A program made the position numbers and the translations under genes. A stretch of 64,000 nt of DNA from Nitrospinaceae bacterium (GTDB lineage Bacteria; UBA8248), in assembly GCA_018669005.1 (NCBI GenBank), contig JABJAL010000097.1, forward strand, positions 1 to 64,000, given 5' to 3'. How positions within the stretch are numbered: position 1 is the stretch's first letter; every line of letters starts with the position of its first letter. The notes under the pieces were generated by a model, which was given only the letters and a program-made list of their open reading frames with translations, searched no databases and had not been told where the DNA came from. This document shows positions 41,451-49,846 of the stretch, one piece after another.

Positions 41451-42548
41451 TCAGGCAACCACCTCGACGGTGCCGGAGGGGCCGTCGATGACCTCGCCAA
41501 TGATTCCCGCCGCCGTGACGCCTGCTGCGTGCAATTCTCCAAGAATCCCCTCAGCCCGATCAGCCGCCACCGTCATCAAAATACCACCCGAGGTCTGCGC
41601 GTCGTTCAGAATCGCGACCATCTCCTCACTCACACCCGGGCCGGGCTCGACGAAACCCTTCGTCCACTCACGGTTGCGATCCCCGCCACCTGCCGTTCCC
41701 ACCATCGCGTGCGGCAGCAAATCCTCGAACTGGGGCACATCCCCGAAACGAACATTTGCCCGCACCCCGCTCGCCTCCATGACATTGTGAAGGTGACCGA
41801 CCAAGCCAAAACCCGTGATATCGGTTGAGGCATGTGCCCCCCCGCGCGCCATGATTTCGCCTGCCGCACGGTTGAGGAAACACATCGAGGCAATCGCCTC
41901 CTCATATACGCCTTCTTTAAGCTTGCCGCTGTTGCCAAAAATACTTCTCGCCGCCTGAACAATCGGGTTTACCGCCTTGGTGACGTTGGTGACGATTCCG
42001 GTGCCAATTTTTTTGGTGAGGATGATCTTGTCGCCCACCTTGGCGCCCTGGTTGGTGATCATTTCACGCGGATCGACCGTGCCCGTGACGGAGAGGCCGT
42101 ACTTGGGCTCGGGGTCGTCCACGCTGTGCCCGCCGATGATGACTGCGCCTGCCTCACGCACAACATCGGCCCCGCCCGCCATCACTCGGCCCAGGACATC
42201 GAGCCCCAGGTCGCATGGAAAAGCCACCAGATTGAGCGCCGTAACAGGCTTGGCCCCCATCGTGAAGCAATCGCTCAGCGCGTTTGCCGCCGCAATGCGA
42301 CCAAAGTCATACGGGTCGTCCACAATCGGCGTGAAGAAATCCACCGTCTGGACGAGGGCCAAATCCTCGCGCAGCTTATAAACGCCCGTGTCGTCCCCGG
42401 CATTCGTGCCATAGAGTAGATTGGGATCGGTGAACGGCTCAAAACCGCTCAATGCCTCTCGCAGGTCCTCCGGACCCAGTTTCGAGCCTCAGCCGCCCGC
42501 CTTAACCAGGCTGGTCAGCAGAACCTTGTTCTCTGAACTAGTAGCCAC
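41451..42548 (-). CDS. selD: Selenide, water dikinase; itself a selenoprotein
   Basis: A 365-residue SelD, which makes selenophosphate from ATP and selenide for selenocysteine and selenouridine synthesis. GTG at 42548 (SD GGGAGA) starts the N-terminus LTSLVKAGG, an in-frame TGA follows at 42489-42491, and then GSKLGPEDLREALSGFEP. The TGA stands exactly where SelD has its reactive Cys/Sec (residue 20 here). Downstream are the known motifs DDTGVYKLREDLALVQTVDF, GRIAAANALSDCFTMG, GGHSVDDPEPKYGLSV, STDITGFGLVGHLHNV and NDAQTSGGILM. Reading the TGA as stop would give two unlikely pieces. So the cell must carry selA/B/C elsewhere. See the SECIS hairpin entry. Confidence 0.93.
42463..42477 (-). promoter_or_regulatory. 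Bacterial SECIS-like hairpin in selD
   Basis: Counting after the selD TGA, bases +12 to +26 read GGGTCC-GGA-GGACCT, a 5-6 bp stem with a GGA loop. The apical G is 18 bases after the TGA, within the 16-37 base window and G-in-loop rule known for bSECIS elements that bind SelB. Confidence 0.7.
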
Positions 42549-42783
42549 TGTTATCTCCCTTGCTCCCCGAAGGAGCCATGAATACGAAACTCCCAACCGG
42601 CTTATACCATGGATGGGCTTTGGCTTTAAAGACGTGTGCAAAACACTTCCCCATGCTTGAAACCACCGCCGAGCGGGTTCATATTGGGTGCCTGAAACAA
42701 CATCAATTTGCACCGCAGAGGCGGAAAATACCCCTATAAGGGTAAAAATTTACGCCATTCAACCTAATTAGAAGGATACTTCG

Positions 42784-43749
42784 ATGAAAGTAGTCATATC
42801 CGACGATTATCAGGACGGCATAAGAGGCCTTGCGTGTTTCTCGAAGATGGCTGGCCACGATGTCACCATTCACAACGACACGGTGAAGGGGGTGGACGCC
42901 ATCGCCGAGCGCTATAAAGACGCCGAGGCCGTGGTTCTTATCCGGGAGCGAACGCCTATTTCCGATGAGATTTTGGAAAAACTCCCCAACCTGAAACTAA
43001 TTGCCCAGACAGCACGCGGGGCGAGACATATCCCCCTTGAGGCCTGCACGCGCCGGGGTATCGTCGTCGCTGCGGGCGGAGGAAACAAAAACGTCACCGC
43101 CGAGCTCTGCTGGGGGCTGATTCTCGCCGCCTCGCGGAACATCCCCACCGAGGTGCAGAACATGAAAGAGGGCCGCTGGCAGACCACCTACGGCACCCGC
43201 CTCACCGGTAAGACACTTGGCATCTACGCCTACGGCGGCATCGGCAACATCGTCGCCAAGGTCGGCGCCGCTTTCGGAATGAATATCTTGGCCTGGGGCA
43301 GAGAGGGCAGCCGGGAGCGCGCCGAGGCCGATGGATTTAAAATGGCGGCCAGCCGCGAGGCGTTTTTCGAGACCTCCGACGTCGTGAGCATCCACATCCC
43401 CCTCCTGCCCGACGCACGGGGGATCATCACCGCAGGTGACTTGGGCCGAATGAAGCCCTCCGCCCTTTTCGTCAACACGAGCCGGGCGGGTCTCGTCGAG
43501 GAGGGTGCGCTTGAGGCCGCCCTCAAGGCCGGGCGCCCAGGAAGCGCGGCGGTCGATGTCTACGAGGATGAGCCCGTCCTTAACGGGAACCACCCCCTGC
43601 TTAAGCTGGACAACTGTCTTTGCTCGCCCCATCTTGGCTATGTCTCCAATGAGTCGATGGAGCAATATGTCGGCGGCGCCTTCGACCGGGTCGTGGCCTT
43701 CGCCGAAGGAAACCCGATTGACGTTATCAACCCCGAAGTTTTGAAATAG
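42784..43749 (+). CDS. D-2-hydroxyacid dehydrogenase family protein
   Basis: A 321-residue NAD-binding protein: VVISDDYQDGIRGLACFSKM at the start, LIAQTARGARHIPLEACTRR, the Rossmann motif GIYAYGGIGNIVAKVGAAFG, active-site Arg in FVNTSRAGLVEEGAL, Glu in AVDVYEDEPV and His in CSPHLGYVS. The catalytic triad is complete. It is 12 bases upstream of an acyl-CoA dehydrogenase, possibly cotranscribed. Confidence 0.87.
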   Translation: MKVVISDDYQDGIRGLACFSKMAGHDVTIHNDTVKGVDAIAERYKDAEAVVLIRERTPISDEILEKLPNLKLIAQTARGARHIPLEACTRRGIVVAAGGGNKNVTAELCWGLILAASRNIPTEVQNMKEGRWQTTYGTRLTGKTLGIYAYGGIGNIVAKVGAAFGMNILAWGREGSRERAEADGFKMAASREAFFETSDVVSIHIPLLPDARGIITAGDLGRMKPSALFVNTSRAGLVEEGALEAALKAGRPGSAAVDVYEDEPVLNGNHPLLKLDNCLCSPHLGYVSNESMEQYVGGAFDRVVAFAEGNPIDVINPEVLK

Positions 43750-43761
43750 CCGGAGAAAAAA

Positions 43762-44922
43762 ATGGATTTTGCCTTCTCGGAAAAACAGGAATTAATGCGC
43801 AGCACCCTTCACGAGCTTTTAAGCCGTGTTTGCCCGCCAGAGTACGCGATGGAATGCGACGCAAAGGGCGAGGCGCCGGTCGAGGCCTACGCGGCAATGG
43901 CGAAAGATGGCTGGATCGGCGTTTCCGTTCCCGAAGAATACGGGGGCATGGGAGGCGACGCGCTCGACCTCGCCGTCGTCCTCGAAACGGCTGGGATGCA
44001 CTATCTCGATCTGGCCACCATGATCTTCCGCAACGTTTGCTACGGCTGCGAGGCCATTTTGATGAGCGGCACAGAGGCACAAAAAAAAGAATTCGTCCCG
44101 GCGGCGGTGCGCGGGGATGCCTTTTTCGCCTTTAGCCTCACCGAACCCGACGCAGGCTCGGACGCGGCGGCCATCATCACCCGCGCCGACCGCGAGGGCG
44201 GAGCCGACCGCGAGGGCGACACCTTCCGCATCACGGGCACAAAAAATTTCACCTCGGGCATGCCAATTGCGACACACATCCTCGTCGCCGTGCGCACCGA
44301 CAACTCAGGTGACAAGCACGAGGGCATCACCAACTTCATCGTTCCCGCCGACCGCGAGGGGATTCAATGGAAAAAACTGCCTCTCCTCGGGCATCGGGCC
44401 ATGGGCACCTGCGAGGTCCATTACGACGGCGTCGAGGCAAGCGAGACAGAAGCCCTGGGCCCGATTGGCGAGGGCTGGCAGGGGCTCATGGAATACATCA
44501 CGACCGAGCGGCTCTGCCTCTCGGCCGCGCGGACCGGGGCAGCGGCGGCGGCGCTCAAGCTCGCCCTCGACCACGCCAAGGAGCGCATACAATTTGGCCG
44601 CCCCATCGGAAAATTCCAGGCGGTGAGCCACATGCTCACCGAAATGCACACCCTTGTGGATACGGCACGGCTTCAGGTCTACCGCTTCGCGTGGCTGGTC
44701 TCTCAAGGCAAGCATGGCCGCATCGAGGCCGCCACACTCAAACTTTTTGCTGGCGAGGCGTATAAAAAGGTGTCCGATCTGGGCGTTCAGGTAATGGGCG
44801 CCTACGGCTACAGCGCGGAGTTTCCGATGGAGCGCCACTACCGCGATGCCAGGCTCGCCACCATCGGCGCGGGCACGAGCGAAATTCAGCGCAATATCAT
44901 CGCCAAGGCGCTCGGGCTCTAG
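43762..44922 (+). CDS. Acyl-CoA dehydrogenase
   Basis: A 386-residue flavoenzyme of acyl-CoA oxidation. LTEPDAGSDAAAII and the FAD motif near residue 130, GTKNFTSGMPIA, LPLLGHRAMGTCEVHYDGVE, and the C-terminal RDARLATIGAGTSEIQRNII. The position of the MCAD-type catalytic Glu (in YEGT) is Ala here (GAGT), while Glu249 in TTERLCLSA stands where isovaleryl-CoA and long-chain dehydrogenases have their base. So it is probably the branched- or long-chain type. It follows the hydroxyacid dehydrogenase and converges with the methyltransferase gene (4-base overlap). Confidence 0.9.
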   Translation: MDFAFSEKQELMRSTLHELLSRVCPPEYAMECDAKGEAPVEAYAAMAKDGWIGVSVPEEYGGMGGDALDLAVVLETAGMHYLDLATMIFRNVCYGCEAILMSGTEAQKKEFVPAAVRGDAFFAFSLTEPDAGSDAAAIITRADREGGADREGDTFRITGTKNFTSGMPIATHILVAVRTDNSGDKHEGITNFIVPADREGIQWKKLPLLGHRAMGTCEVHYDGVEASETEALGPIGEGWQGLMEYITTERLCLSAARTGAAAAALKLALDHAKERIQFGRPIGKFQAVSHMLTEMHTLVDTARLQVYRFAWLVSQGKHGRIEAATLKLFAGEAYKKVSDLGVQVMGAYGYSAEFPMERHYRDARLATIGAGTSEIQRNIIAKALGL

Positions 44923-46094
44923 GGCCCCGACCCCGGACTTATCTTCGATTTCTCTTTCGGTTTCTCGCAGGCGACAACCCAGTGCGTCCCCAGGCAGGAG
45001 ATAATCGGGATCTTCTGAAGGGCGAATTCGAGAGGCAACGCGAAACGCGCGTAATCGGCGTCCGTCCATGAAGGAAATAGCCGCGCCGCCGGGCGGTGCA
45101 TCCCCGGCAGAAAATAGTAGCTTTTCATCCAAATAATCTTCAGCCCCGCCTCACCGATCAGCGAGCGGATATGCGCCGAGGTGAAACTTACGTGGGGATA
45201 CTCCTTGCCCATTGGCAAATCCGTCTTCACCAGGTTCCGGGGCGGAAGGAGTGAGGGAAGATACAGCCCGGCTATGCGCTCGAGCAGTATCAGCGGGTTC
45301 AGAAGATGGACCCCCAAGAGGAACCCCGCGTTGTCGGTGCTCAACACCATGCGCCCGCCGGGAGCGAGTGCATCCGCCAACTCGCGGATGGCCGCCATTG
45401 GGTCGGCCACATGTTCGATCACCTCGAATAGAGAAATGAAATCAAACGCACCGGGGCGGGAAGGGAATCTGCCCACATCGGCCCGTGCCGCCGGGCGGCC
45501 GGTTCTTGATTGCGCCAGGTGCAGGGATTCCAGATCCAGATCAAACAAAAAGGCCGTGCAGCCCGCTTGGATATGCTCCTCACTGATATCCCCGGCCAGG
45601 CAGCCTACATCGGCGGAGCGGGCGTTTGGGCGGACGAGCTCTTTTAAAATCCTGCGCGCATGTATTTTGCGCATTTGGTGTATGGGATCGGTCTCGGAAA
45701 CCAGATGATCTCCAAAAGATCGTTCACGATCCGGCACCGGGTTCACGATCGGGGCCTCCTCGCGCTCGCGGCGATAATAGGATTCGATCGGAGCCCTGCC
45801 GGTGCCGCATATCTCCCGAAGCTTTCCCAGTTCCCCATGATACGCTTTCCGCCGAACAGCGCGGTGCGCCGCCCAGTGGAGGACGAAAATCGCCATGAGC
45901 ACCGCCCACCACAGCGGCCCCGCACCGAAAATCGCACCGACGGACAACCAGGCAACCAGCGCCGGGACGTAGTAGCGAAGCCGCATCACAACGAGTAGCC
46001 ATCCCGGATAGCGCGGCAGGCGAATATCCTTTTTGATTTCGGATTTGAACCGAAGACCCCTGGCCACCTCATTTGCATTGATGATTCGCGTCAT
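44919..46094 (-). CDS. Membrane-anchored SAM-dependent methyltransferase
   Basis: A 391-residue protein. Two or three hydrophobic segments around residues 30-80 (LLVVMRLRYYVPALVAWLSV, AGPLWWAVLMAIFVLHWAAH), then a class I methyltransferase domain: motif I SADVGCLAGDISEEHI, acidic FDLDLESLHLAQ, motif IV FDFISLFEVIEHVADP and GGRMVLSTDN. The catalytic target may be a lipid or membrane-linked sugar. No operon partner; convergent with the acyl-CoA dehydrogenase and divergent from the second MaoC pair. Confidence 0.8.
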   Translation of the reverse strand: MTRIINANEVARGLRFKSEIKKDIRLPRYPGWLLVVMRLRYYVPALVAWLSVGAIFGAGPLWWAVLMAIFVLHWAAHRAVRRKAYHGELGKLREICGTGRAPIESYYRREREEAPIVNPVPDRERSFGDHLVSETDPIHQMRKIHARRILKELVRPNARSADVGCLAGDISEEHIQAGCTAFLFDLDLESLHLAQSRTGRPAARADVGRFPSRPGAFDFISLFEVIEHVADPMAAIRELADALAPGGRMVLSTDNAGFLLGVHLLNPLILLERIAGLYLPSLLPPRNLVKTDLPMGKEYPHVSFTSAHIRSLIGEAGLKIIWMKSYYFLPGMHRPAARLFPSWTDADYARFALPLEFALQKIPIISCLGTHWVVACEKPKEKSKISPGSGP

Positions 46095-46225
46095 AATGAA
46101 ATTCCTGTATTCACGCTACAAGCCCCGGACGATTGATATCTCCAGCCGGATCGGATAACTAGTAAGCCACCTGAACATATCACCCGCGAGTGCATCGAGG
46201 GTGGTTCCTCACGGGAGAACGATGA

Positions 46226-46690
46226 ATGCCCCTTGATCCAGCGGTTCTTAAAAGAGAGTTTCCCGAGTTTGAGATCGAGGTTGATCGCAGCAAGATCCGC
46301 GAATTTGCCATGGTGCTGGGCTATAATGACCCGGTGCACACGAACGTTGAGGCAGCGCAAGCGGCGGGCTACAGCGATCTACTGGCCCCGCCCACGTTCA
46401 CCCGCCAGTTCTGGCACGAAAATGATGGAAATGATCCGATGCCCCACTTGGGCTATGACCCCAAGAGGCGGCTACACGGCGAGCAAGAGTTCGAGTACCA
46501 CAAGCCACTAGTCGCCGGAATGACCATCAGAGGTCGAAATGTCATAATCTCGACCAAGGAGAAGGAAGGTCGGCGCGGCGGAAAAATGACCTTCGTTGTG
46601 ATAGAGACCAGGTTCACGGACAAGACAGGAGAGCTTGTTCAGGTGGCTCGACGCACGCTCATCGAAACCGCCGCACCACCGAAAGACTAG
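46226..46690 (+). CDS. MaoC-like dehydratase, N-terminal half
   Basis: A 154-residue hotdog protein: FPEFEIEVDRSKIREFAMVL, YNDPVHTNVEAAQAAGYSDL, APPTFTRQFWHEND, EFEYHKPLVAGMTIRGRNVI. It keeps P-x-x-T, a D-x-V-H motif near 34-39 and an APPTF turn of the family. It is the first of three co-oriented genes: this, a second hotdog gene (10-base gap) and a CaiB/BaiF CoA-transferase. Compare the pair at 8779-9608. Confidence 0.84.
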   Translation: MPLDPAVLKREFPEFEIEVDRSKIREFAMVLGYNDPVHTNVEAAQAAGYSDLLAPPTFTRQFWHENDGNDPMPHLGYDPKRRLHGEQEFEYHKPLVAGMTIRGRNVIISTKEKEGRRGGKMTFVVIETRFTDKTGELVQVARRTLIETAAPPKD

Positions 46691-46699
46691 GAGAGTAAA

Positions 46700-47131
46700 G
46701 TGCCGGAGCTTTTTGCTTACGCGAAATGGGAAGATCTTGCCGAGGGGGCCGAGCGCAAGGTGACAATCGGCCCACTCACCCGGACAGATTTTGTCCGCTT
46801 CGCCGGGGCGAACGGCGACTTCAACCCGAATCATCACGATGAAATTTACGCCATTCGCGCGGGCTTCGACAAAATATTTGCCCCCGGTATGCTCCAGGGA
46901 GGCTATTTGGGCCGCGTAATTTCCGAATGGGTAGGCCCCGGAGCGCTCCGCACTTTTCGAATTCGCTTCTCGGCACAAGCCTGGCCTGGCGACATGGTGA
47001 ATTGTACGGCAAAAGTTGTCCGCCAATTTGAGGAGGGAGGCGAGCGGCTCGTCGAAATTGAGGCAGAGGCCCTCTCCCAGAACGGCGATACACTTATTAA
47101 AAGCCACGCCATAGCGGCGCCGGCCTTATAA
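46700..47131 (+). CDS. MaoC-like enoyl-CoA hydratase, catalytic half
   Basis: A 143-residue hotdog protein starting from GTG at 46700. Hydratase motif FAGANGDFNPNHHDEIYAIR (N-D-x-N-P-x-H), then GMLQGGYLGRVISEWVGPGA. The family Asp/His pair is present. With its upstream partner it should be a heterodimeric 3-hydroxyacyl-CoA dehydratase and it is followed closely by a CoA-transferase, a layout that makes an acyl-CoA degradation module. Confidence 0.85.
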   Translation: MPELFAYAKWEDLAEGAERKVTIGPLTRTDFVRFAGANGDFNPNHHDEIYAIRAGFDKIFAPGMLQGGYLGRVISEWVGPGALRTFRIRFSAQAWPGDMVNCTAKVVRQFEEGGERLVEIEAEALSQNGDTLIKSHAIAAPAL

Positions 47132-47150
47132 TTTCAGGAAAGAGACTCAC

Positions 47151-48341
47151 ATGCTCGAAGGCTATCGCATACTGGACCTGGGACAAGTCATCGCCGGCAC
47201 CATCGGCGGCCTGATTCTCGCCGACATGGGTGCCGAAGTCATCAAAATAGAATCTCCAAACGGCGACCTGGGCCGCAACCCCAGTATTGCCGGTGTCGGT
47301 GATGTGTCTAGCATTCATCTTACATTTAATCGAGGCAAGAAAAGTCTTTCGATTGATCTCAAGTCGGAAGAGGGGAAAAAAATATTTTTCGAACTTGTGA
47401 AAGTATCTGACGCCGTACTGACAAACTTTCGCCCCGGTGCAATGGATCGGCTGGGCCTCGGCATCGAGCAGATGAAGGAGCACAACCCCGAGATCGTCTA
47501 CGTTGAATCGAGCGGCTACGGCAATGAGGGTCCTTGGCGCGACAAACCGGCTTTCGACCTGGTCGAGGTGGCGATGAGCGGACATATGTCCATCACCGGT
47601 GAGCCGGGGCGTCCCCCCGCACGGGCAGGCACCCCTGCGGCCGACATTTCATCTGCGCTTTATCAGGCCATCGCCTGCATGGTGGGCCTTCTGGCAAAGG
47701 CCAAAGGACACAGCCCCGTCCACCTCGAAGTGCCCATGTTCGACGTGCAGCTTGTCATGCTCGGCTACATCTCGACCATGTATCTCAACAAGGGCGACCT
47801 CCCGGAGCCACCGGGCAACGCACACGAATACATGGTCCCCTATCAGGCCTTCCCCACCGCGACGGGCTACATTGTTCTTTCCCCGCGCGAGGACCGATTT
47901 TATAAGAGCATGTGCGATGCAATGGGAATTCCCGAGTATGGCGAGGACCCGCGTTTTCTCACCAACAAGCTTCGCCACGAAAATAAGGATGTGCTGCTTC
48001 CGGTGATGGAAAAAGTTTTACTCGAAAAATCTGCTGAAGACTGGCTCGTCATCTTCGATGAGGCGGGCATCCCCGCCGCACCCGTAAACAAACTCGACCG
48101 TGCGCTTGAAAACGAGCAGGTCGAGGCTCGCGAGATGATCCGCGAGTTCGACTACCCGGGCTCAGGAAGGGTGCGCGTCGTCGGCAACCCCATACGCGAC
48201 CTTACGCTGCCGCGAAACCCGGACCCAGCTCCTCCGCCTACCCTGGGCGAGCACACTGAGGAGATATTAAAAAATATTCTGGGCTATGAAGACGACAAAA
48301 TTAAAGCCCTTCTCGACTCAGGCGTGGTGAAAACCACCTAG
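47151..48341 (+). CDS. CaiB/BaiF family CoA-transferase
   Basis: A 396-residue family III CoA-transferase. RILDLGQVIAGTIGGLILAD, GAEVIKIESPNGDLGR, SIDLKSEEGKKIFFELVKVS, NFRPGAMDRLGLG, then YGNEGPWRDKPAFDLVEVAM with the catalytic Asp in FDLV, and GYIVLSPREDRFYKSMCDAM near the C-terminal small domain. It moves CoA between acids, with formyl-, oxalyl- or carnitine-type substrates in known members. It is the third gene of the second MaoC locus. Confidence 0.92.
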   Translation: MLEGYRILDLGQVIAGTIGGLILADMGAEVIKIESPNGDLGRNPSIAGVGDVSSIHLTFNRGKKSLSIDLKSEEGKKIFFELVKVSDAVLTNFRPGAMDRLGLGIEQMKEHNPEIVYVESSGYGNEGPWRDKPAFDLVEVAMSGHMSITGEPGRPPARAGTPAADISSALYQAIACMVGLLAKAKGHSPVHLEVPMFDVQLVMLGYISTMYLNKGDLPEPPGNAHEYMVPYQAFPTATGYIVLSPREDRFYKSMCDAMGIPEYGEDPRFLTNKLRHENKDVLLPVMEKVLLEKSAEDWLVIFDEAGIPAAPVNKLDRALENEQVEAREMIREFDYPGSGRVRVVGNPIRDLTLPRNPDPAPPPTLGEHTEEILKNILGYEDDKIKALLDSGVVKTT

Positions 48342-48457
48342 AGCCCCTACCGTAAATACAAGCAATCTTAATAAAAAATCTCATCTGTAAAAGCGAACAA
48401 AAACAGATGTATTTATCCTAAATAAACAGGAAAAGAGTGCTTTCTTGCTTTCATTTT

Positions 48458-48466
48458 TGTTATAAT
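48458..48466 (+). promoter_or_regulatory. Extended -10 promoter for the PilZ gene
   Basis: TG-t-TATAAT at 48458-48466, a perfect -10 with the TGn extension, about 40 bases upstream of the ATG at 48507, in an AT-rich stretch. A clear -35 is missing, which is normal for extended -10 promoters. Confidence 0.6.
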
Positions 48467-48506
48467 TTCAGATTATTGAGAGTCTCTTAATCATACAGGA
48501 ACTGTC

Positions 48507-48875
48507 ATGGTAGATAGTTCGAACAAACGAATTTCATCCCGCCAGCCCAACGCCGCTTTCGTGGTTCTGATTGATGCGCCCACACATTCAGAAGTGCTGC
48601 TTGAGCCGATGGATGTCAGCCTGGGCGGCTTCAGCGTCCTGCTTCACGATAAACCAGATTTAGGCGAGGTCATCGATTGCGAAGTTGATATCCTGAACAA
48701 TGTATTCGAGAGTTGCCGAATGACCGTGGTGCGCGTGGAGGAAAATGACGAAGAAACTCCCACCTGGACGACCGGAATGTCTCTCGAAGTGCCGCCAAAT
48801 TTTCAATCGAGTTTCAAAGAGGCGCTAAAAGCAGCATTTCCGGAGGTCGGAAGAGACGGTCAGTTTCGGGATTAA
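48507..48875 (+). CDS. PilZ-domain cyclic-di-GMP receptor
   Basis: A 122-residue single PilZ domain. The two family motifs are present: RISSRQPN (R-x(3)-R) near the N-terminus and DVSLGGFSVLLHD (D-x-S-x-G-G) after the next strand. It should bind c-di-GMP; output unknown as no effector domain is attached. It has its own promoter (48458) and stands between the CoA-transferase and the convergent AKR gene. Confidence 0.86.
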   Translation: MVDSSNKRISSRQPNAAFVVLIDAPTHSEVLLEPMDVSLGGFSVLLHDKPDLGEVIDCEVDILNNVFESCRMTVVRVEENDEETPTWTTGMSLEVPPNFQSSFKEALKAAFPEVGRDGQFRD

Positions 48876-48908
48876 GCCCCCAACAAGTTATTCATCGAAA
48901 GCCCTTCC

Positions 48909-49835
48909 CTAAACATTCTTCCATAGACGCACCATCTTTTGCCGCATTCGTGCATCGGGCAGCGCCCCCCTTCCTGCACCCATGTTGTCGAGCAGGTGCT
49001 TAGGTTTTCGCGTGGCTGGAATGACGCTGGTCGTCGCCGGATTTGATAAAATGTACTTAAGAAAGAACTGCCCCCAACTCGCAGCGCCAAATTCGCTGGC
49101 CCACTTCGGCAATTTTCGGCCCCTCACGGCGCGGAAAAGACCACCCTTCTCATAAGGTCGGTTCACCAGGGTGGCCACCCCATTGTCCGCGCAAAAAGGC
49201 ATGAACCGTTTTTCGGCGTCTCTCACGGCAATGGAAAAGGGAAACTGAACAAAATCGATAGACCCGCGTTTTATCCATTCACTCATCTCATCAAATGCGT
49301 GCGTGCCGTAGTGGGTAATGCCGATGTAGCGAATGAGGCCCTTACTTTTCCATTCGCGCAGGGTGCGAAGCTGGGTCGCGGTGTCCGAGAGGTTATGCAC
49401 CTGCATGAGATCAATCTTCTTGGCACCCAATAGGCGCATCGATTCGCGCATCTGGGCGGCCCCGGCCTCCCTTCCCTTAGTCCACACTTTCGTGGCGAGA
49501 AATGACTTTGAATGAAGACCAAGCTCCGAGAGCAAGTGGCCCGTCACGCGCTCGGCCTCGCCATACATGGGCGATGAGTCGATGAGCGTGCCTCCCTCCT
49601 TAAAGAATAGGCGAACCACCTCTCTTCTTGGCGCGAGCAGGGCCGGGGAGAGTCTCACATCGAAAGTGCGCGCCGTCCCCAGCCCGAGGGCGGGAATTTT
49701 CTCTCCGCTCGATGGAATTTTCCGCCAAAGCTGTGGTCCCGCCGCCTCGGCATCCGCACCTAGCGCCAGCGATGCACCCACACCCGCAGCCAAGCGGAAA
49801 AATTCTGCACGGGTCAGGCTCCGCTTATCTCCCAT
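48909..49835 (-). CDS. Aldo/keto reductase with an N-terminal secretion-like segment (tandem copy 1)
   Basis: A 308-residue AKR. The N-terminus TRAEFFRLAAGVGASLALGA resembles a Tat leader but has only one Arg before the FF, so true Tat transport is doubtful. Catalytic Asp/Tyr in LIDSSPMYGEAERVTGHLL, Lys in FLATKVWTKGREAG, His in MQVHNLSDTATQ, and SVIPATRKPKHLLDNMGAGR. The ATG at 49835 has AGGAG at better spacing than the one at 49841. It lies 11 bases after copy 2 (49847-50794), which shares its plan throughout. Substrate unknown. Confidence 0.82.
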   Translation of the reverse strand: MGDKRSLTRAEFFRLAAGVGASLALGADAEAAGPQLWRKIPSSGEKIPALGLGTARTFDVRLSPALLAPRREVVRLFFKEGGTLIDSSPMYGEAERVTGHLLSELGLHSKSFLATKVWTKGREAGAAQMRESMRLLGAKKIDLMQVHNLSDTATQLRTLREWKSKGLIRYIGITHYGTHAFDEMSEWIKRGSIDFVQFPFSIAVRDAEKRFMPFCADNGVATLVNRPYEKGGLFRAVRGRKLPKWASEFGAASWGQFFLKYILSNPATTSVIPATRKPKHLLDNMGAGRGALPDARMRQKMVRLWKNV

Positions 49836-49846
49836 CTTCATCTCCT

